Notes: a model not told the origin generated them from the letters alone. Positions 15,419-25,158 are shown, numbered from the stretch's first letter. The stretch: DNA of 64,000 nt from Pseudomonas thermotolerans DSM 14292 (GCF_000364625.1 NZ_KB822599.1:124001-188000); one strand, 5' to 3'. Numbers and translations are program-made.

Positions 15419-17701
15419 TCATGGCGACACCCCGCCCCAGTACTGCCCCCAGCGCAGGCCATAGCCCGCGCGCTCGACGGTGCGCACTTGCGCCTGCCAG
15501 CTCGCCAGCCCGTCGCGCTCGGCCTCGATCTCGACGGTGACGCGGTCGCCTGCCGCGCCGGCGTCTGTCGCGCTACTCGCCACGTCCCAGGTCCAGGTGT
15601 TGCCGGTGAGGCCGGTCTCGGTGCGCACCAGGGTGCCGTTGCGGTCGCGCACGCGCACCCGGTAGGTGGTGCCCGGTTCCGGGCCGATGTCGCCCTCGTC
15701 CTGCCGCACGAGGTAGGCGGTCTGGAGAAGGCGGTCGCGGTGTGCCCAAGTCAGGATCAGGTCGCCGGCGACCACGGCGGGCTCGCGCTGGCCGTTGAGC
15801 CGGATGCGCCCGGGTGGGTACGGCCGCGCCTGGCGGCCGGCGAGCACGATCGGCGCGCCGTTGGCAGCCAGCACCGCATCCCCTTCGGCGCTGGCCGTGC
15901 GCGGGATGGCGGCGACGAACACCGACTCGCCCGGCGCGCGCTCGGTGGTCTCTGCGGCCAGCCATTCGCCCACGCCCACCAGTCGCGTGCCGGCCGGATG
16001 CATCTGCGGCGTGGTGTCGAGCACCCCGCGGGCGAGATCCACCGTGCCCGCGGTGGCATCGAAGGCGAGGATCGCCACCGCTTCGCGCGGGGCGCCGGCC
16101 GCATCGACCAGGTAGGCGTAGTCGCCGACCGCCAGGCGCTCGGGCTGGGCCAGCGCCGTCACCGGCACGGCCAACGCATCGGCTTCGCTCGCCGACAGCG
16201 CCTGGCCGAGCGTGAGCAAAGGCGCGTAGTCCTCCGGGGCCACCGCCTCGAGATCGGCGCTCGCGGTCCCGGTAGCGAGCTGCCAGTTCAACTGCCCCGT
16301 GCCGCCCGCACAGGCCAGGGCCCCCACGTAGGTGTCGGTGTCGGTGATCTGGGCCAGATCGGCCCGGCTCAGGTTGCGCGCCAGTTCCCAGTACGGCACT
16401 TCCACCGCCAGCACCAGGGCTGGCGGCAGCGCCTCCAGCGGCGGCTCCTCGACGTGCGGCGGCGGGGGCGAGAGCACGGTGTTGCTCATCCCGAACACGT
16501 CCTCCACGGCCTCGATGCGCCATTCGGTGGCGCCCAGCGTGCCGGTGTCGATACCGGTGACGCGCACCACCATGCGCTCGATGCCGAGGCGTGGCCAATG
16601 CAGCAGGAACACGTCTCCCGGCAGGGGCGGACGCTCCAGGGCGCCGGGGGCGATGGTGAGCGTCATGCGCGCCAGCGGCGAACCCAGCGCCCGCAGGTCG
16701 CGCAAGGCAAGCCTGGCGGCCAGCGGCCCGTAGTTGACGCCCGGATAGTCGCGCCGCTGGTTGATCACGCCGCCTTGCAGTTGGATCGCGGCGAGGTTTT
16801 GCACCGTGACGGTGGCCTCCTTGCCGGTGGCCCAGTCGGTGTAGACCACGGTCAGTTCATTGGGCAGTTCGCCCCACTGGGCACGTTCGAATCGTTCCAG
16901 CCGCACAATTTCGTCAGGCCCCAACTGCGGCAGGCTGTCGATCCAATAGTCGTCGCGCAGCAGCTTGAGCTCAAACGTGCCTTGCTCCGGATCGGTGTAG
17001 AGGATGCCGCCAATGTGGTCGATGACCTGGCCGATGAAGCTCTCGATGGGCTGCTGCCGTGTCCAGATCAGATTGAGGCCGAAGCCATCACTCGACAAAG
17101 CCCATGCCGCGTTCCAGAAACTCCAGCCGATGGTGCTCCGCGGATAGCCCATGCCCCAGTGCGGATCGGTGAGGCACTGCACCAGGATGTGGGCCGGGTT
17201 CATGCCGACGGTGACGTAGGCCCCGGCTTCGTCATCCCAGGCCCGCACCTCGGCGTCCCAGGGCTCCCAGGGTTCGTCGTGCCAGCCCGCCGTGAAGCGC
17301 CGCACCCGCACCGCCCAGGGCTTGAGGTAGGGGTTGTTCGCGGCGAACAGGATCTTGCGTGCCACGATCGACAACACCCCGCGAAACGCCGGGATCGCTG
17401 CGCCCAGGCGGCTCATCAGGTAGTCGTTGCGGCCTTGCGTCGCATCGCCGCTGAGCACATCCACCTCACCCACCACGCCGCCTTCGCGCTCGTCGCCGCC
17501 GAAGAGCCTGGGCTTGTGGATCGAGAGCCGCCCCAGCCCATGGCCGCTCGCCAGCGGCGCGCGGCTCGCATCGCCCCAGGCGCTGCGATCGCCGACCTGG
17601 ATCTCCTGCACCGCATCCACCGGCCCCTGGCACAGCACCAGGTGCATGCCGATCCGGTAGCGGTAGCCGACGGTCTGCTTCTTCTTGCGGCGGCTGCCCA
17701 T
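15419..17701 (-). CDS. phage tail tip / host-specificity protein
   Basis: A 760-residue protein beginning GSRRKKKQTVGYRYRIGMHLVLCQGPVDAV, characteristic of the central tail-tip protein of Mu-like siphoviruses (functionally like lambda gpJ). Its C-terminal region looks like fibronectin-type/beta-sandwich repeats (TTYRVRVRDRNGT...). It probably forms the baseplate hub or tip that contacts the host. It follows the small tail genes with overlaps (TGATG) and precedes the glycosyltransferase and DUF2793 genes. Confidence 0.72.
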   Translation of the reverse strand: MGSRRKKKQTVGYRYRIGMHLVLCQGPVDAVQEIQVGDRSAWGDASRAPLASGHGLGRLSIHKPRLFGGDEREGGVVGEVDVLSGDATQGRNDYLMSRLGAAIPAFRGVLSIVARKILFAANNPYLKPWAVRVRRFTAGWHDEPWEPWDAEVRAWDDEAGAYVTVGMNPAHILVQCLTDPHWGMGYPRSTIGWSFWNAAWALSSDGFGLNLIWTRQQPIESFIGQVIDHIGGILYTDPEQGTFELKLLRDDYWIDSLPQLGPDEIVRLERFERAQWGELPNELTVVYTDWATGKEATVTVQNLAAIQLQGGVINQRRDYPGVNYGPLAARLALRDLRALGSPLARMTLTIAPGALERPPLPGDVFLLHWPRLGIERMVVRVTGIDTGTLGATEWRIEAVEDVFGMSNTVLSPPPPHVEEPPLEALPPALVLAVEVPYWELARNLSRADLAQITDTDTYVGALACAGGTGQLNWQLATGTASADLEAVAPEDYAPLLTLGQALSASEADALAVPVTALAQPERLAVGDYAYLVDAAGAPREAVAILAFDATAGTVDLARGVLDTTPQMHPAGTRLVGVGEWLAAETTERAPGESVFVAAIPRTASAEGDAVLAANGAPIVLAGRQARPYPPGRIRLNGQREPAVVAGDLILTWAHRDRLLQTAYLVRQDEGDIGPEPGTTYRVRVRDRNGTLVRTETGLTGNTWTWDVASSATDAGAAGDRVTVEIEAERDGLASWQAQVRTVERAGYGLRWGQYWGGVSP

Positions 17702-17910
17702 CAGCGCAGCTCCTCAGCATCTCGGCACGCGACCTCGACCACGCGCTGCGCCATCGCATCGCCCGTGGCCAGCAGCACCGAAGCCGGCAGCCCCCGGGCG
17801 AGGAAGTCACGGAAGTCCAGGCCCTGGCGTGCGAACCAGGTGCGCGTGCCGTGCACGCACAGGCCTGCGGCGCGCACGTGGGCGATGGTGACGGTCACGT
17901 CCTTGCTCAT
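17701..17910 (-). CDS. small phage tail-module protein
   Basis: A 69-residue protein (MSKDVTVTIAHVRAAGLCVHG...). It overlaps the tail-tip gene by one base and the upstream membrane protein by four. Small proteins of this kind recur at this place in Mu-like siphovirus tails. No motif identifies a specific role. Confidence 0.6.
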   Translation of the reverse strand: MSKDVTVTIAHVRAAGLCVHGTRTWFARQGLDFRDFLARGLPASVLLATGDAMAQRVVEVACRDAEELR

Positions 17911-18134
17911 TTCTTGCCGCCCTTCTTCTTGATCGGTTCGGCAGAAAGATCCCCGTACCACACGACGTTCGCCCCGCGCAGCAGCACCGCGCCGAAGACG
18001 ACCGGGATCGGTCGGCCCTCCTCGGCCGTGGGCGCGTCGAGGTCGGAGAGTTCGGCGGGTTTCGGGGTGGGCGGTTTGGGCGCGAGGGCGACGGAGACCA
18101 GCGCGGCGACGACGATGACGGCGAGGTACCACAT
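17907..18134 (-). CDS. small membrane-anchored tail-module protein
   Basis: A 75-residue protein with an N-terminal transmembrane segment (WYLAVIVVAALVSVALAP), a proline-rich linker and a lysine-rich end. GGAG sits well before the ATG at 18134. Position suggests a tail assembly or tail-tip accessory protein. The membrane helix may act in DNA entry or be a signal. Confidence 0.6.
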   Translation of the reverse strand: MWYLAVIVVAALVSVALAPKPPTPKPAELSDLDAPTAEEGRPIPVVFGAVLLRGANVVWYGDLSAEPIKKKGGKK

Positions 18135-18147
18135 GCAATCGATCTCC

Positions 18148-18930
18148 TTAGAAGATGCCCGTCGAGAACGGGTTCTTGGTGGGGATGAAGGGAAATCCGC
18201 CGTAGTTGTCGAGGTTGTCAAAGCGGGATTGGCAGGTGGACGTGCTGTGGTCACAGCCCGCTGTCAGTTGCACCCCGGTGCCGACTTCGATGGCAACCGG
18301 GTAGAGCAGTTCCACGCCCACGGTCGATTCGCTCACGATCATGTGGCGCGCCCCGGCGTCGGTCTCCAGCCAGCCGCCGGCGAGCGTGCCGGCCACGGCG
18401 GCGGGCACACCGCCATCGAACTCGACGCTGCGGCCGAGGACCTGGACCACCGTGGCCCAGGCCGCAATCGGCTTCGCCCCGCACGCGGCGGAATACAGCA
18501 CGTGCGAGCAGGCGCGGCTGTAGAGCCGCCTGAGACCAATGCGCTTCAAGCTCACCTGGGCAGACTCGCAGCGGATGCGGGCCGCGTCATCGGCCACCTC
18601 CACCCCGAGCACGCAGCCCATCCAGCGCGTGCCGGAAAGCCACCAATACTCACGTTGGACGATCCGCAGTCGCACCGCGGTCGCCTCGCCGGTGAGGGTC
18701 GCCTGCAGCAGATGCCGCACGAGCGCGTGGTCGGGCGGGAGCTTCAACTCCAGCGCCGACTTGGCCGCTTCGGCGCCGAGCGCGAGCGCGCTGCGCTCGA
18801 GGGGGCAGCGCTCGTAGCGCTCCCCGTAGAGCTCCACGTCGAACTCGTGCGGGGTGAGGTAGAAGCTGCCGCTCGCGCCCTCGAAGGCGTAGAGCTCGAC
18901 CTCGGACAAGGGCCCTTCGTTCATGCTCAT
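18148..18930 (-). CDS. DUF2163/BR0599-like tail protein
   Basis: A 260-residue protein with YSRACSHVLYSAACG and a C-terminal part ending FIPTKNPFSTGIF, features of the phage BR0599 / DUF2163 family found in tail tips of Mu-like siphoviruses and gene-transfer agents. Several conserved Cys suggest a metal or disulfide site. I took the ATG at 18930, whose ATGA overlaps the upstream stop; a second ATG at 18924 has slightly better ribosome-site spacing. Confidence 0.7.
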   Translation of the reverse strand: MSMNEGPLSEVELYAFEGASGSFYLTPHEFDVELYGERYERCPLERSALALGAEAAKSALELKLPPDHALVRHLLQATLTGEATAVRLRIVQREYWWLSGTRWMGCVLGVEVADDAARIRCESAQVSLKRIGLRRLYSRACSHVLYSAACGAKPIAAWATVVQVLGRSVEFDGGVPAAVAGTLAGGWLETDAGARHMIVSESTVGVELLYPVAIEVGTGVQLTAGCDHSTSTCQSRFDNLDNYGGFPFIPTKNPFSTGIF

Positions 18931-20549
18931 GCCTCGGCGTGGGTAAGGCGATCGTTGCCGCGCGGCTCGGGCAGCCGGCGCAGGGTCAGGGGAATCTCGA
19001 CCAGCTCGGGGGTGTGCCAGTACAGATCGACGGCGTCGTGGTCGAGCCGGCAGCGGGCCAGACGCACGACGCGGCTGCCGGCGGGCACGGCGGCATCGAG
19101 GCCCGAGCGCAAGACGAGCACGCCGCCGTGGTCCTGGTGGAATGAGCCCGTCAGCACGGCCTGGCGCGTGCCGTCGGGGTGCAGGATCAGCGCGGCGGCC
19201 GGGCGGTGCCAGAAGGCGGCGCCGGCCTCGGCGTCCACGCGCAAGTACCCGGCCTCGACCTCGGCCTCGTCCCGCACGTGTAGCACGGACGCAAGCCCGT
19301 CGGGGATCCAACAGGCACCGAGCCGCCCCTGGGCGCGGTACAGCCGCGCGCGCCAGCGGGCGATGTCCTCGCGCCCCGTGGCGAGATAGCGGCGCTGGAA
19401 GGTGCTCGTCGGCCACGGGTCGTCACGGCGCACCCAGGGGGCGGCCGGGGAGAGGTCCTGCCGGGTGAGCACGCCCTGCGCCGTATGGGTGGGGTCGTCG
19501 CGCCAGTTGCCGTCGGGCCAGACGGGCAGGCCGTCGAGCCAGGGGTCGTCGAGCAGCTCTTCGTCGGGCAGCTCTTCGTCGGGCAGCTCTTCGTCGAGCA
19601 GCTCTTCGTCGGGCAGCTCTTCGTCGGGCAGCTCTTCGTCGAGCAGCTCTTCGTCGGGCAGCTCTTCGTCGGGCAGCTCTTCGTCGGGCAGCGGCTCGAA
19701 GGCCACCTGCGCGGTGACGCGGCCCGCATTGACGCCCGGCACCCACTGCGCGAACTCCGCCGGCTCCACCGCCACGCCCTCGACCAGCGGCAGGACGGTC
19801 GCGCCCGCGGGAACCGCCCGCGCTAGCGGCTCGGCGAGCCACAGTCGATCCGGCTCCACCTCGGTGAGCGTCAGCACCTGCCAGCCCGTCTGCGTGAACA
19901 CGATGGCGCGCAACGGCGCGTCCTCGCGCTGCAGCCCGCCCTCTTCCAGCCGGTAGGAAGCAGACGCGAAGCCGTGGCCGGCTGGCGCAAGGATGTCCAG
20001 CGCGAAGGCCCCGGCCTCGGCGGCAGCACCCAGCCGCACCGCATGTTGCGGCAGCGGCCACCACGCAGTCCTGCCCAGATGGTCGGCCAGCCAGTCGGCC
20101 ACCAGCGCGTCGCTCGCGCGCCCGTGGCCCACGTGGTAGGTCAGAAAGCGCCGCGGCACGCACCGCTGTCCCTGCCTCGCCTCGTTGCCCGAGGCGAGCC
20201 GCGCCACGCCGGTGGCCCATTGCAGGCGCTCGATGAGGGGCTCGGCCCAGTCGTGACGGAAGGCGAACACCCCGCGTGGAGCCTCGGGCCAGGGCGCTTC
20301 GCCGAAGGCCTCCATCGCTTCTGCGACCATCGCCGCCGCGGCGGTGTCGCGGCGCAACACCTCGACGAGCAAGGCGGCGGCGTGCAGCGGCGGCGCGGGC
20401 TCGGCCAGCGTCTCGGCGAAGGCGGTGACGGCGAGCGCTCCGAAGGCCGCGCGCGAGATCGCCTCGGCCCGTTGCTCGACAACGCTGACCCCCGGTGTGG
20501 GTTGGCCACCGACCTCGGCCACCACCTCAGGCACAAGCCGATCCGTCAT
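18927..20549 (-). CDS. phage tail protein with PDEEL pentapeptide repeats
   Basis: A 540-residue virion protein of the tail-tip region. About residues 286-335 form an acidic run of [P/L]DEEL pentapeptides encoded by 15-bp tandem repeats. The flanks are normal folded sequence ending in PLTLRRLPEPRGNDRLTHAEA. The start at 20549 overlaps the upstream stop (ATGA). The family is not named with certainty; position suggests a distal tail/hub protein. Repeat number probably varies between isolates. Confidence 0.6.
   Translation of the reverse strand: MTDRLVPEVVAEVGGQPTPGVSVVEQRAEAISRAAFGALAVTAFAETLAEPAPPLHAAALLVEVLRRDTAAAAMVAEAMEAFGEAPWPEAPRGVFAFRHDWAEPLIERLQWATGVARLASGNEARQGQRCVPRRFLTYHVGHGRASDALVADWLADHLGRTAWWPLPQHAVRLGAAAEAGAFALDILAPAGHGFASASYRLEEGGLQREDAPLRAIVFTQTGWQVLTLTEVEPDRLWLAEPLARAVPAGATVLPLVEGVAVEPAEFAQWVPGVNAGRVTAQVAFEPLPDEELPDEELPDEELLDEELPDEELPDEELLDEELPDEELPDEELLDDPWLDGLPVWPDGNWRDDPTHTAQGVLTRQDLSPAAPWVRRDDPWPTSTFQRRYLATGREDIARWRARLYRAQGRLGACWIPDGLASVLHVRDEAEVEAGYLRVDAEAGAAFWHRPAAALILHPDGTRQAVLTGSFHQDHGGVLVLRSGLDAAVPAGSRVVRLARCRLDHDAVDLYWHTPELVEIPLTLRRLPEPRGNDRLTHAEA
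19546..19692. repeat. 15-bp tandem repeat (acidic pentapeptide array)
   Basis: About nine units of the 15-mer CTCTTCGTCGGGCAG or its GAGCAG variant, arranged as a 45-bp higher-order unit (P-, P-, L-DEEL) repeated three times. All changes keep the frame, so slippage would lengthen or shorten the acidic array without breaking the gene. Confidence 0.9.
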
Positions 20550-21601
20550 GCCGACTCCACGCCGAACTCGGCAGCGTTGAAGGCGCCTTCCGTCCACGGC
20601 ACGTTGCCGTTGGGGTCGCGCTCAAACAGCGCCGTGTGCCAGGCCAGTTGCTCTTGCAGCAGGATGTCGTCGCTCACCGCCGTCTGCGCACCGCTCGCCA
20701 CGATCCCGCGCACGCGGCCGTTGCCCGCATCGGTCTTGCGCGCGAGCAGGGTCACCTGCACGCCGTGGATCGCCGGGGTGGTCATTGCGGGCAGCGCCTC
20801 GACGCCGAAGGTCTGGCTCAGGCCCGCCGTGGCCGCACGGATGGCCGTGGCTTCGTCGTCATCGCTGACCGCCTCCCAGGCGGATGCCGCGCCCTCGACC
20901 GCCCATTGGTTCAGTGCCCCGGACGCTTGCGGCTTCAGCGCATCGACCCGCACGTCGCCGAGGAAGGTGTTGTTGATCGTGCCCGAGGTGTCCGCGAGAT
21001 AGAGGTCGTCCACGTCCGTGGTCACCAGGCAATCCTCGCCCGGCACAGCGCCCACGAAGGCGGTGAGCAACTGCCCGCCGCCCTGGGTGGTGTTCTGCGC
21101 CGACAGGGTGATCGCGAGCACGCCGTTGAGGCGCACGTTCAACGTGCCGGTGCTCGTGCCCTGCACGACCTGCAGTTCGACGTAGTGCCACCCCCGCGCG
21201 GCCGCCGTCATGACCGAGGTCGAGATCAGCTGGTCGTTTCCGTACAGCCGCCGGTAGAGCTTGAGCCGCCCGTCCTCGCCGATCTTGACGAGGTGCGCCA
21301 CTCGCGCATTCGCATCGCGCACGCCCAGCAGCACGGGCTCTGCGCCCGTGTTCTCGAAGGGCGCCACGCGCAGTGCCGCGCCCACGATGAGGCGGGTGCG
21401 CCCGGCCTCCAGGTTCTTCACATACCCGCCGCCGGCGCCTGCGGGCAGGCGCAAGGCGTAGGACGAGGGTCGCCGGCCCTGGATGCGCGTGGCCTGCGGC
21501 GACAGGTACGCCGCCTTGCCGCGCGCGAGCCACGGATCGCCGAAGGGGTCGAGTGCCTGCGGGTCGTAGTGGTCGAAGCCGTCGATGAAGATCAGTGCCA
21601 T
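20546..21601 (-). CDS. phage structural protein, lectin/LamG-like
   Basis: A 351-residue protein starting MALIFIDGFDHYDP and rich in beta-strand patterns (GWHYVELQVV...TLNVRLNGVLAI), which resembles concanavalin/LamG-like folds in distal tail proteins. It lies between the tape measure and the PDEEL-repeat protein, as distal-tail components do. No enzymatic motif. Confidence 0.62.
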   Translation of the reverse strand: MALIFIDGFDHYDPQALDPFGDPWLARGKAAYLSPQATRIQGRRPSSYALRLPAGAGGGYVKNLEAGRTRLIVGAALRVAPFENTGAEPVLLGVRDANARVAHLVKIGEDGRLKLYRRLYGNDQLISTSVMTAAARGWHYVELQVVQGTSTGTLNVRLNGVLAITLSAQNTTQGGGQLLTAFVGAVPGEDCLVTTDVDDLYLADTSGTINNTFLGDVRVDALKPQASGALNQWAVEGAASAWEAVSDDDEATAIRAATAGLSQTFGVEALPAMTTPAIHGVQVTLLARKTDAGNGRVRGIVASGAQTAVSDDILLQEQLAWHTALFERDPNGNVPWTEGAFNAAEFGVESA

Positions 21602-21604
21602 GAT

Positions 21605-24600
21605 TCACCCTTGAAGTGCGGCGCGCACCGCGCGCGCGTTGCGCCCGATGATGTTGAGGATCACCCGCTCGCCGGCGGGCGTCTGAAGATGGTCGTGCGT
21701 CACGCCGGGGTCGATGGCGTTGACGATGCGCACGGCCTGGTTCACCTGCGGCTGCGCAGGCGGCACGTTCACTGCCGGCACCAGTCCGCCAGCGGCGAAG
21801 GCCAGGCGCTGGCCGTCCCAGCCGGGCGGGGCCTTCAGGCCGTTGATGGCGTCCAGAAAGGCCACGCCCACGCGCTTGACGGCCGCCGCACGCACCACGT
21901 ATTCGCCCGCCGACAGCCGCGCAGGGATCGAGTCCGAGGTCGAGGTGCCGGGGCCGGTGACATAGCCGCCCACAGCGAACTTCTTGATGTTGCCCAGCAG
22001 CGCCATGACGGCGGCCACCATCGCCGCCATCGCGGCAATCGCCAGCACCGGCCCCACATACGGAATCGACGCCTGCGAGGCGGCCGCGCCCGCGCCGGCC
22101 TGGGCGGCGTCCATCGACACCTTGGCGGTGGTCTCGGCGGATTTGGTGGCTACCGACTGGGCGGCGGCCGCCTGCTCGATGGCCGCTTCTTGCTGTGTGA
22201 ATCCCAGCTTCATGGCGAGCATCCGCGCCTGCATCGCCACCCACTGCTGGAAGGGCTGGATCACCATCTGCTGCAGGAAGGCGTCCGAGATGCTGCGGAA
22301 GATGCTCGACAGGCCCTCGCGCAGCGTCTGCGCGCCGGTGACCATGCCTTGCAGGGCGTTGCCGAAGCCTTCGCCGATGCGGTTCCACAGCGGCGCGAGC
22401 TCGTCGGCGACCAGCCGCGTGCGCTCCAGTTCGTTGCGCCAGGCGGCCACGCGGTTGACCGCCTCCGGTCCGATCGCCTGCGCGGCCTGCTGCATCGCGG
22501 GCAGCAGGCGCTGCATCTCGGCCGCCGATTGCTGTTGCAAGACCACGATCCGCTGCCGGGCCTGGGCTTCGGTGAGCAGCCCCGCCTGGCTCTGGATCTG
22601 GATCGCCTCCTGGGCGTTGCGCAGCCGCTCGGTGACGAGCCGCCACTCCTGTTCCAGCCGGGCGAGGTTGGCCTGCGCGGCCTTCACGTCGATGAGCCGG
22701 TCGATGATCTGCACGCCCGCCGTGTCGCTCTCGGCGATGAGACGCGCGCGCAAGTCGCGATAGCTGCGCTCGATGGCCGCGCGGCGGTCGGCTGCGGTGT
22801 CGGTGCCGGTGAGCTGGGCGAGTTCCTCGCGCGCCTGGGCGAGCGCATCGGCAAGCTCGCGCTCGGCGGCGGCCGCCTTGCGAGCGTTGGCCTGCTCGAT
22901 ATCGGCGCGGCGGTTGTTGAGCACGATCAGCTCGGACTCGATCTTCGCCACCTCGCCCTTGGCGCGGATACGGTCGGATTCGGAGGCGCGCGGATCGGAT
23001 TGCGTGCGACGCGCCTCGGCGAGCAATGCGGTCTGGCGGGCGATCTCGGCGTCGATCTCCCGCTGCTCGATGGCCGCTTTCTGCGCGTAGTAGTCGCGGG
23101 TGGAGATGAGCCGATCCTCCAGCGCGGCATCCAGCGCGGCCTGTTGCCGGGCAAGGCCGTCCTTGAGCAGGGCAAGCGCGGCCTCGGCCTGCTCGCGGTC
23201 GGCGGACAGGCGGGTGGAAACCGCGGCATCCGCCTTGCCGGCGGATTGGCCGCCGAGTTTCGCTTTCAGATTTTCCAGGGCACGTCGGAACTCCGGCGTA
23301 TCCTCGCCGATGCCTGCTTCCCTGGCCTTTTCCCGCAGCTCTGCGATGGCGCGCTTGAGCCGGTCGGCCCCGGTCTCGTACTGGGCGATGTAGGCATCCC
23401 ACTGCTTGCGCAGCAGCGCTCGGCCTGCCTCGGTCGGTGCGCCAGGGTTGGATACTCCGTCGCGTTTTTCGATCTCGGCCAGGTCGGAGCGGAATCGCTC
23501 CAGGTCCTTGGTCACGCGATCCAGCTCGGACTGGAATTCGTTGCTGGGCTTGCCGCGATAGGTCACGCGCGCGGTCTCTTCCAGCACCGCCTTGCGCTTT
23601 TCGAGCGCTTCGATGGCCTCGCGCAGGTCGGCGGCATCCCCGGTGCCGAACTTCTGCTCGCGCGCAAGCCGCTCGGACGCCTCGCGCGCGCGGTCGATGG
23701 CGGCGCGGGCCTTGTCTGCGGCGCTCTCGGCCTTGTCGCCCCAGATGGCCCATGCGGTGGCGCCCGCCGTGAGCAGGGTGAGGATAATGCCGAGCGGCCC
23801 GCCCAAAAACGCAAGCGCGGCGCGCAACCCGCCTGCGATGCCGGTGCCTGCGGCCATGGCCGCGTTGAGCCCGGCCTGGGCTGCCGCAAGCCGCTGTTGG
23901 GCCGGGACGAGCGTGTTTTCGACCACGGCCAGGCGCGCCATGCCCGTGGCCGAGGCCACGGCGGCCTGGGCGGCGGCAAGCTCCGCCTGGGCATACGACA
24001 CCTTGGCCCGCGCATGGGCGATGGCCGTGGCCGTGGCCTGACGCTCGGCCGCGATCTCGGCCAGCATGGCGGCCACACGCTCCTTGGCGGCGATGCCTGC
24101 GCGGGTGATCGCCACGGTGACCCCACCGACTGCCGCGACCAGGCCGGTGCCGGCGATGGCGTCCATGTGATTCGCCAGTGCGTCGAATGCCGCGCCGACG
24201 ATGCGGGTTGCGCCGCTGGCCTGGTTGAACGCATCGATAGTCCGACCGAACTCATCGCGCACATGGGACAGGGACTGCCCGAGGGTGCGCGGCATGGCCT
24301 CGGCCTCGCGCTGGATCGCACCCCGTTGCGACTCGATGGCCTGCACCACCACGTCGGTGGTGAGCAGCCCCTGCTCGGCCAGCTGACGCAGCCTGCCAAT
24401 CGGCACCCCAAGGCCGTCGGCAAGTGCCTGCATCAAGCGTGGGGCCTGCTCCATCATGGAGTTGAACTCATCGCCGCGCAGCACGCCAGAGCCCAGCGCC
24501 TGGGCGAACTGGCGCACCGCTCCGGCGGATTCTGCGGCGGACGCGCCGGAGACCTTGAACGCGAGCGCGGTCGCCTCGGTGACGGTGGCGATCCGCTCCT

Positions 24601-24961
24601 GGGAGAGACCAAAACCCTTAGCCGTGGTCGCCAGCCGCGTGTAGAGGGTGGCCACCGCCTCGTAGCCCGCGCCGGTCTGCGCCGCCACGCGGTAGGCGAA
24701 CTGCTGCGCCTGGGCGAATTCCCGCACCGTGCCGACGGCGAGCATGAGGCGGGCGTTGGTGGACTGCACTGCGTCGGCCAGGCGGGCCAGGCCGGCGATG
24801 CCGGACTGCAAGCCCATCACGCCCTGGATGCTCAGGAAGGCGTTGCGCATCACCGCCAGCTCGCGGGAGATGGATTGCAGCCCCGCGCGCGTCTTACCGA
24901 GCGCGCCGGCGGTGCTATCCTTGGCGGTAATGCGTATCGCGAGGTCGAGGTCTTTGGCCAT
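21605..24961 (-). CDS. tail tape measure protein
   Basis: 1118 residues from the ATG at 24961. The N-terminal third matches lambda-type tape measures (LGSGVLRGDEFNSMMEQAPR is the typical block). Long Ala/Glu/Arg-rich coiled coils follow (about residues 430-870), with a hydrophobic segment near 1000 (AIAAMAAMVAAVMALLG). Length sets tail length, roughly 160-170 nm if 1.5 angstrom per residue holds. It follows the tail assembly chaperone, as usual. Confidence 0.9.
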   Translation of the reverse strand: MAKDLDLAIRITAKDSTAGALGKTRAGLQSISRELAVMRNAFLSIQGVMGLQSGIAGLARLADAVQSTNARLMLAVGTVREFAQAQQFAYRVAAQTGAGYEAVATLYTRLATTAKGFGLSQERIATVTEATALAFKVSGASAAESAGAVRQFAQALGSGVLRGDEFNSMMEQAPRLMQALADGLGVPIGRLRQLAEQGLLTTDVVVQAIESQRGAIQREAEAMPRTLGQSLSHVRDEFGRTIDAFNQASGATRIVGAAFDALANHMDAIAGTGLVAAVGGVTVAITRAGIAAKERVAAMLAEIAAERQATATAIAHARAKVSYAQAELAAAQAAVASATGMARLAVVENTLVPAQQRLAAAQAGLNAAMAAGTGIAGGLRAALAFLGGPLGIILTLLTAGATAWAIWGDKAESAADKARAAIDRAREASERLAREQKFGTGDAADLREAIEALEKRKAVLEETARVTYRGKPSNEFQSELDRVTKDLERFRSDLAEIEKRDGVSNPGAPTEAGRALLRKQWDAYIAQYETGADRLKRAIAELREKAREAGIGEDTPEFRRALENLKAKLGGQSAGKADAAVSTRLSADREQAEAALALLKDGLARQQAALDAALEDRLISTRDYYAQKAAIEQREIDAEIARQTALLAEARRTQSDPRASESDRIRAKGEVAKIESELIVLNNRRADIEQANARKAAAAERELADALAQAREELAQLTGTDTAADRRAAIERSYRDLRARLIAESDTAGVQIIDRLIDVKAAQANLARLEQEWRLVTERLRNAQEAIQIQSQAGLLTEAQARQRIVVLQQQSAAEMQRLLPAMQQAAQAIGPEAVNRVAAWRNELERTRLVADELAPLWNRIGEGFGNALQGMVTGAQTLREGLSSIFRSISDAFLQQMVIQPFQQWVAMQARMLAMKLGFTQQEAAIEQAAAAQSVATKSAETTAKVSMDAAQAGAGAAASQASIPYVGPVLAIAAMAAMVAAVMALLGNIKKFAVGGYVTGPGTSTSDSIPARLSAGEYVVRAAAVKRVGVAFLDAINGLKAPPGWDGQRLAFAAGGLVPAVNVPPAQPQVNQAVRIVNAIDPGVTHDHLQTPAGERVILNIIGRNARAVRAALQG

Positions 24962-25157
24962 GGTCAAACTGCTGCTTCAGTTCGTCGGCTGGATGCTGGC
25001 GGCCTTCGGCGCGGTGTTCGCCTTGATCCTGTGGCCTGGCTGGCTGTGGAAGACGCTCGCCGTGGTGGGCATCATCGTCCTGCTGCTCGCCGTCGCCGAA
25101 GGGCTCGGGTACGGCTGGGCCAGGCGCGTCAATGGCTGGCTGTTCTGGCCGCGCTGA
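24960..25157 (+). CDS. small membrane protein on the opposite strand in the tail module
   Basis: A 65-residue protein with two hydrophobic helices (LLLQFVGWMLAAFGAVFALIL and LAVVGIIVLLLAVAEGL) and a basic/aromatic tail. It exactly fills the gap between the tape measure start and the chaperone-extension stop, but on the plus strand against the late transcript. It may be a moron, for example a superinfection-exclusion factor. No homologue is recognised and the ribosome-binding site is weak. Confidence 0.55.
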   Translation: MVKLLLQFVGWMLAAFGAVFALILWPGWLWKTLAVVGIIVLLLAVAEGLGYGWARRVNGWLFWPR

Positions 25158-25158
25158 C

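Noticed and set aside
15233..17932. Long plus-strand open frame opposite the tail-tip gene
   Set aside because: No domains, biased composition; antisense shadow.
19546..19692. CRISPR array
   Set aside because: Units are 15 bp with no spacers and encode an in-frame acidic repeat; no cas genes.
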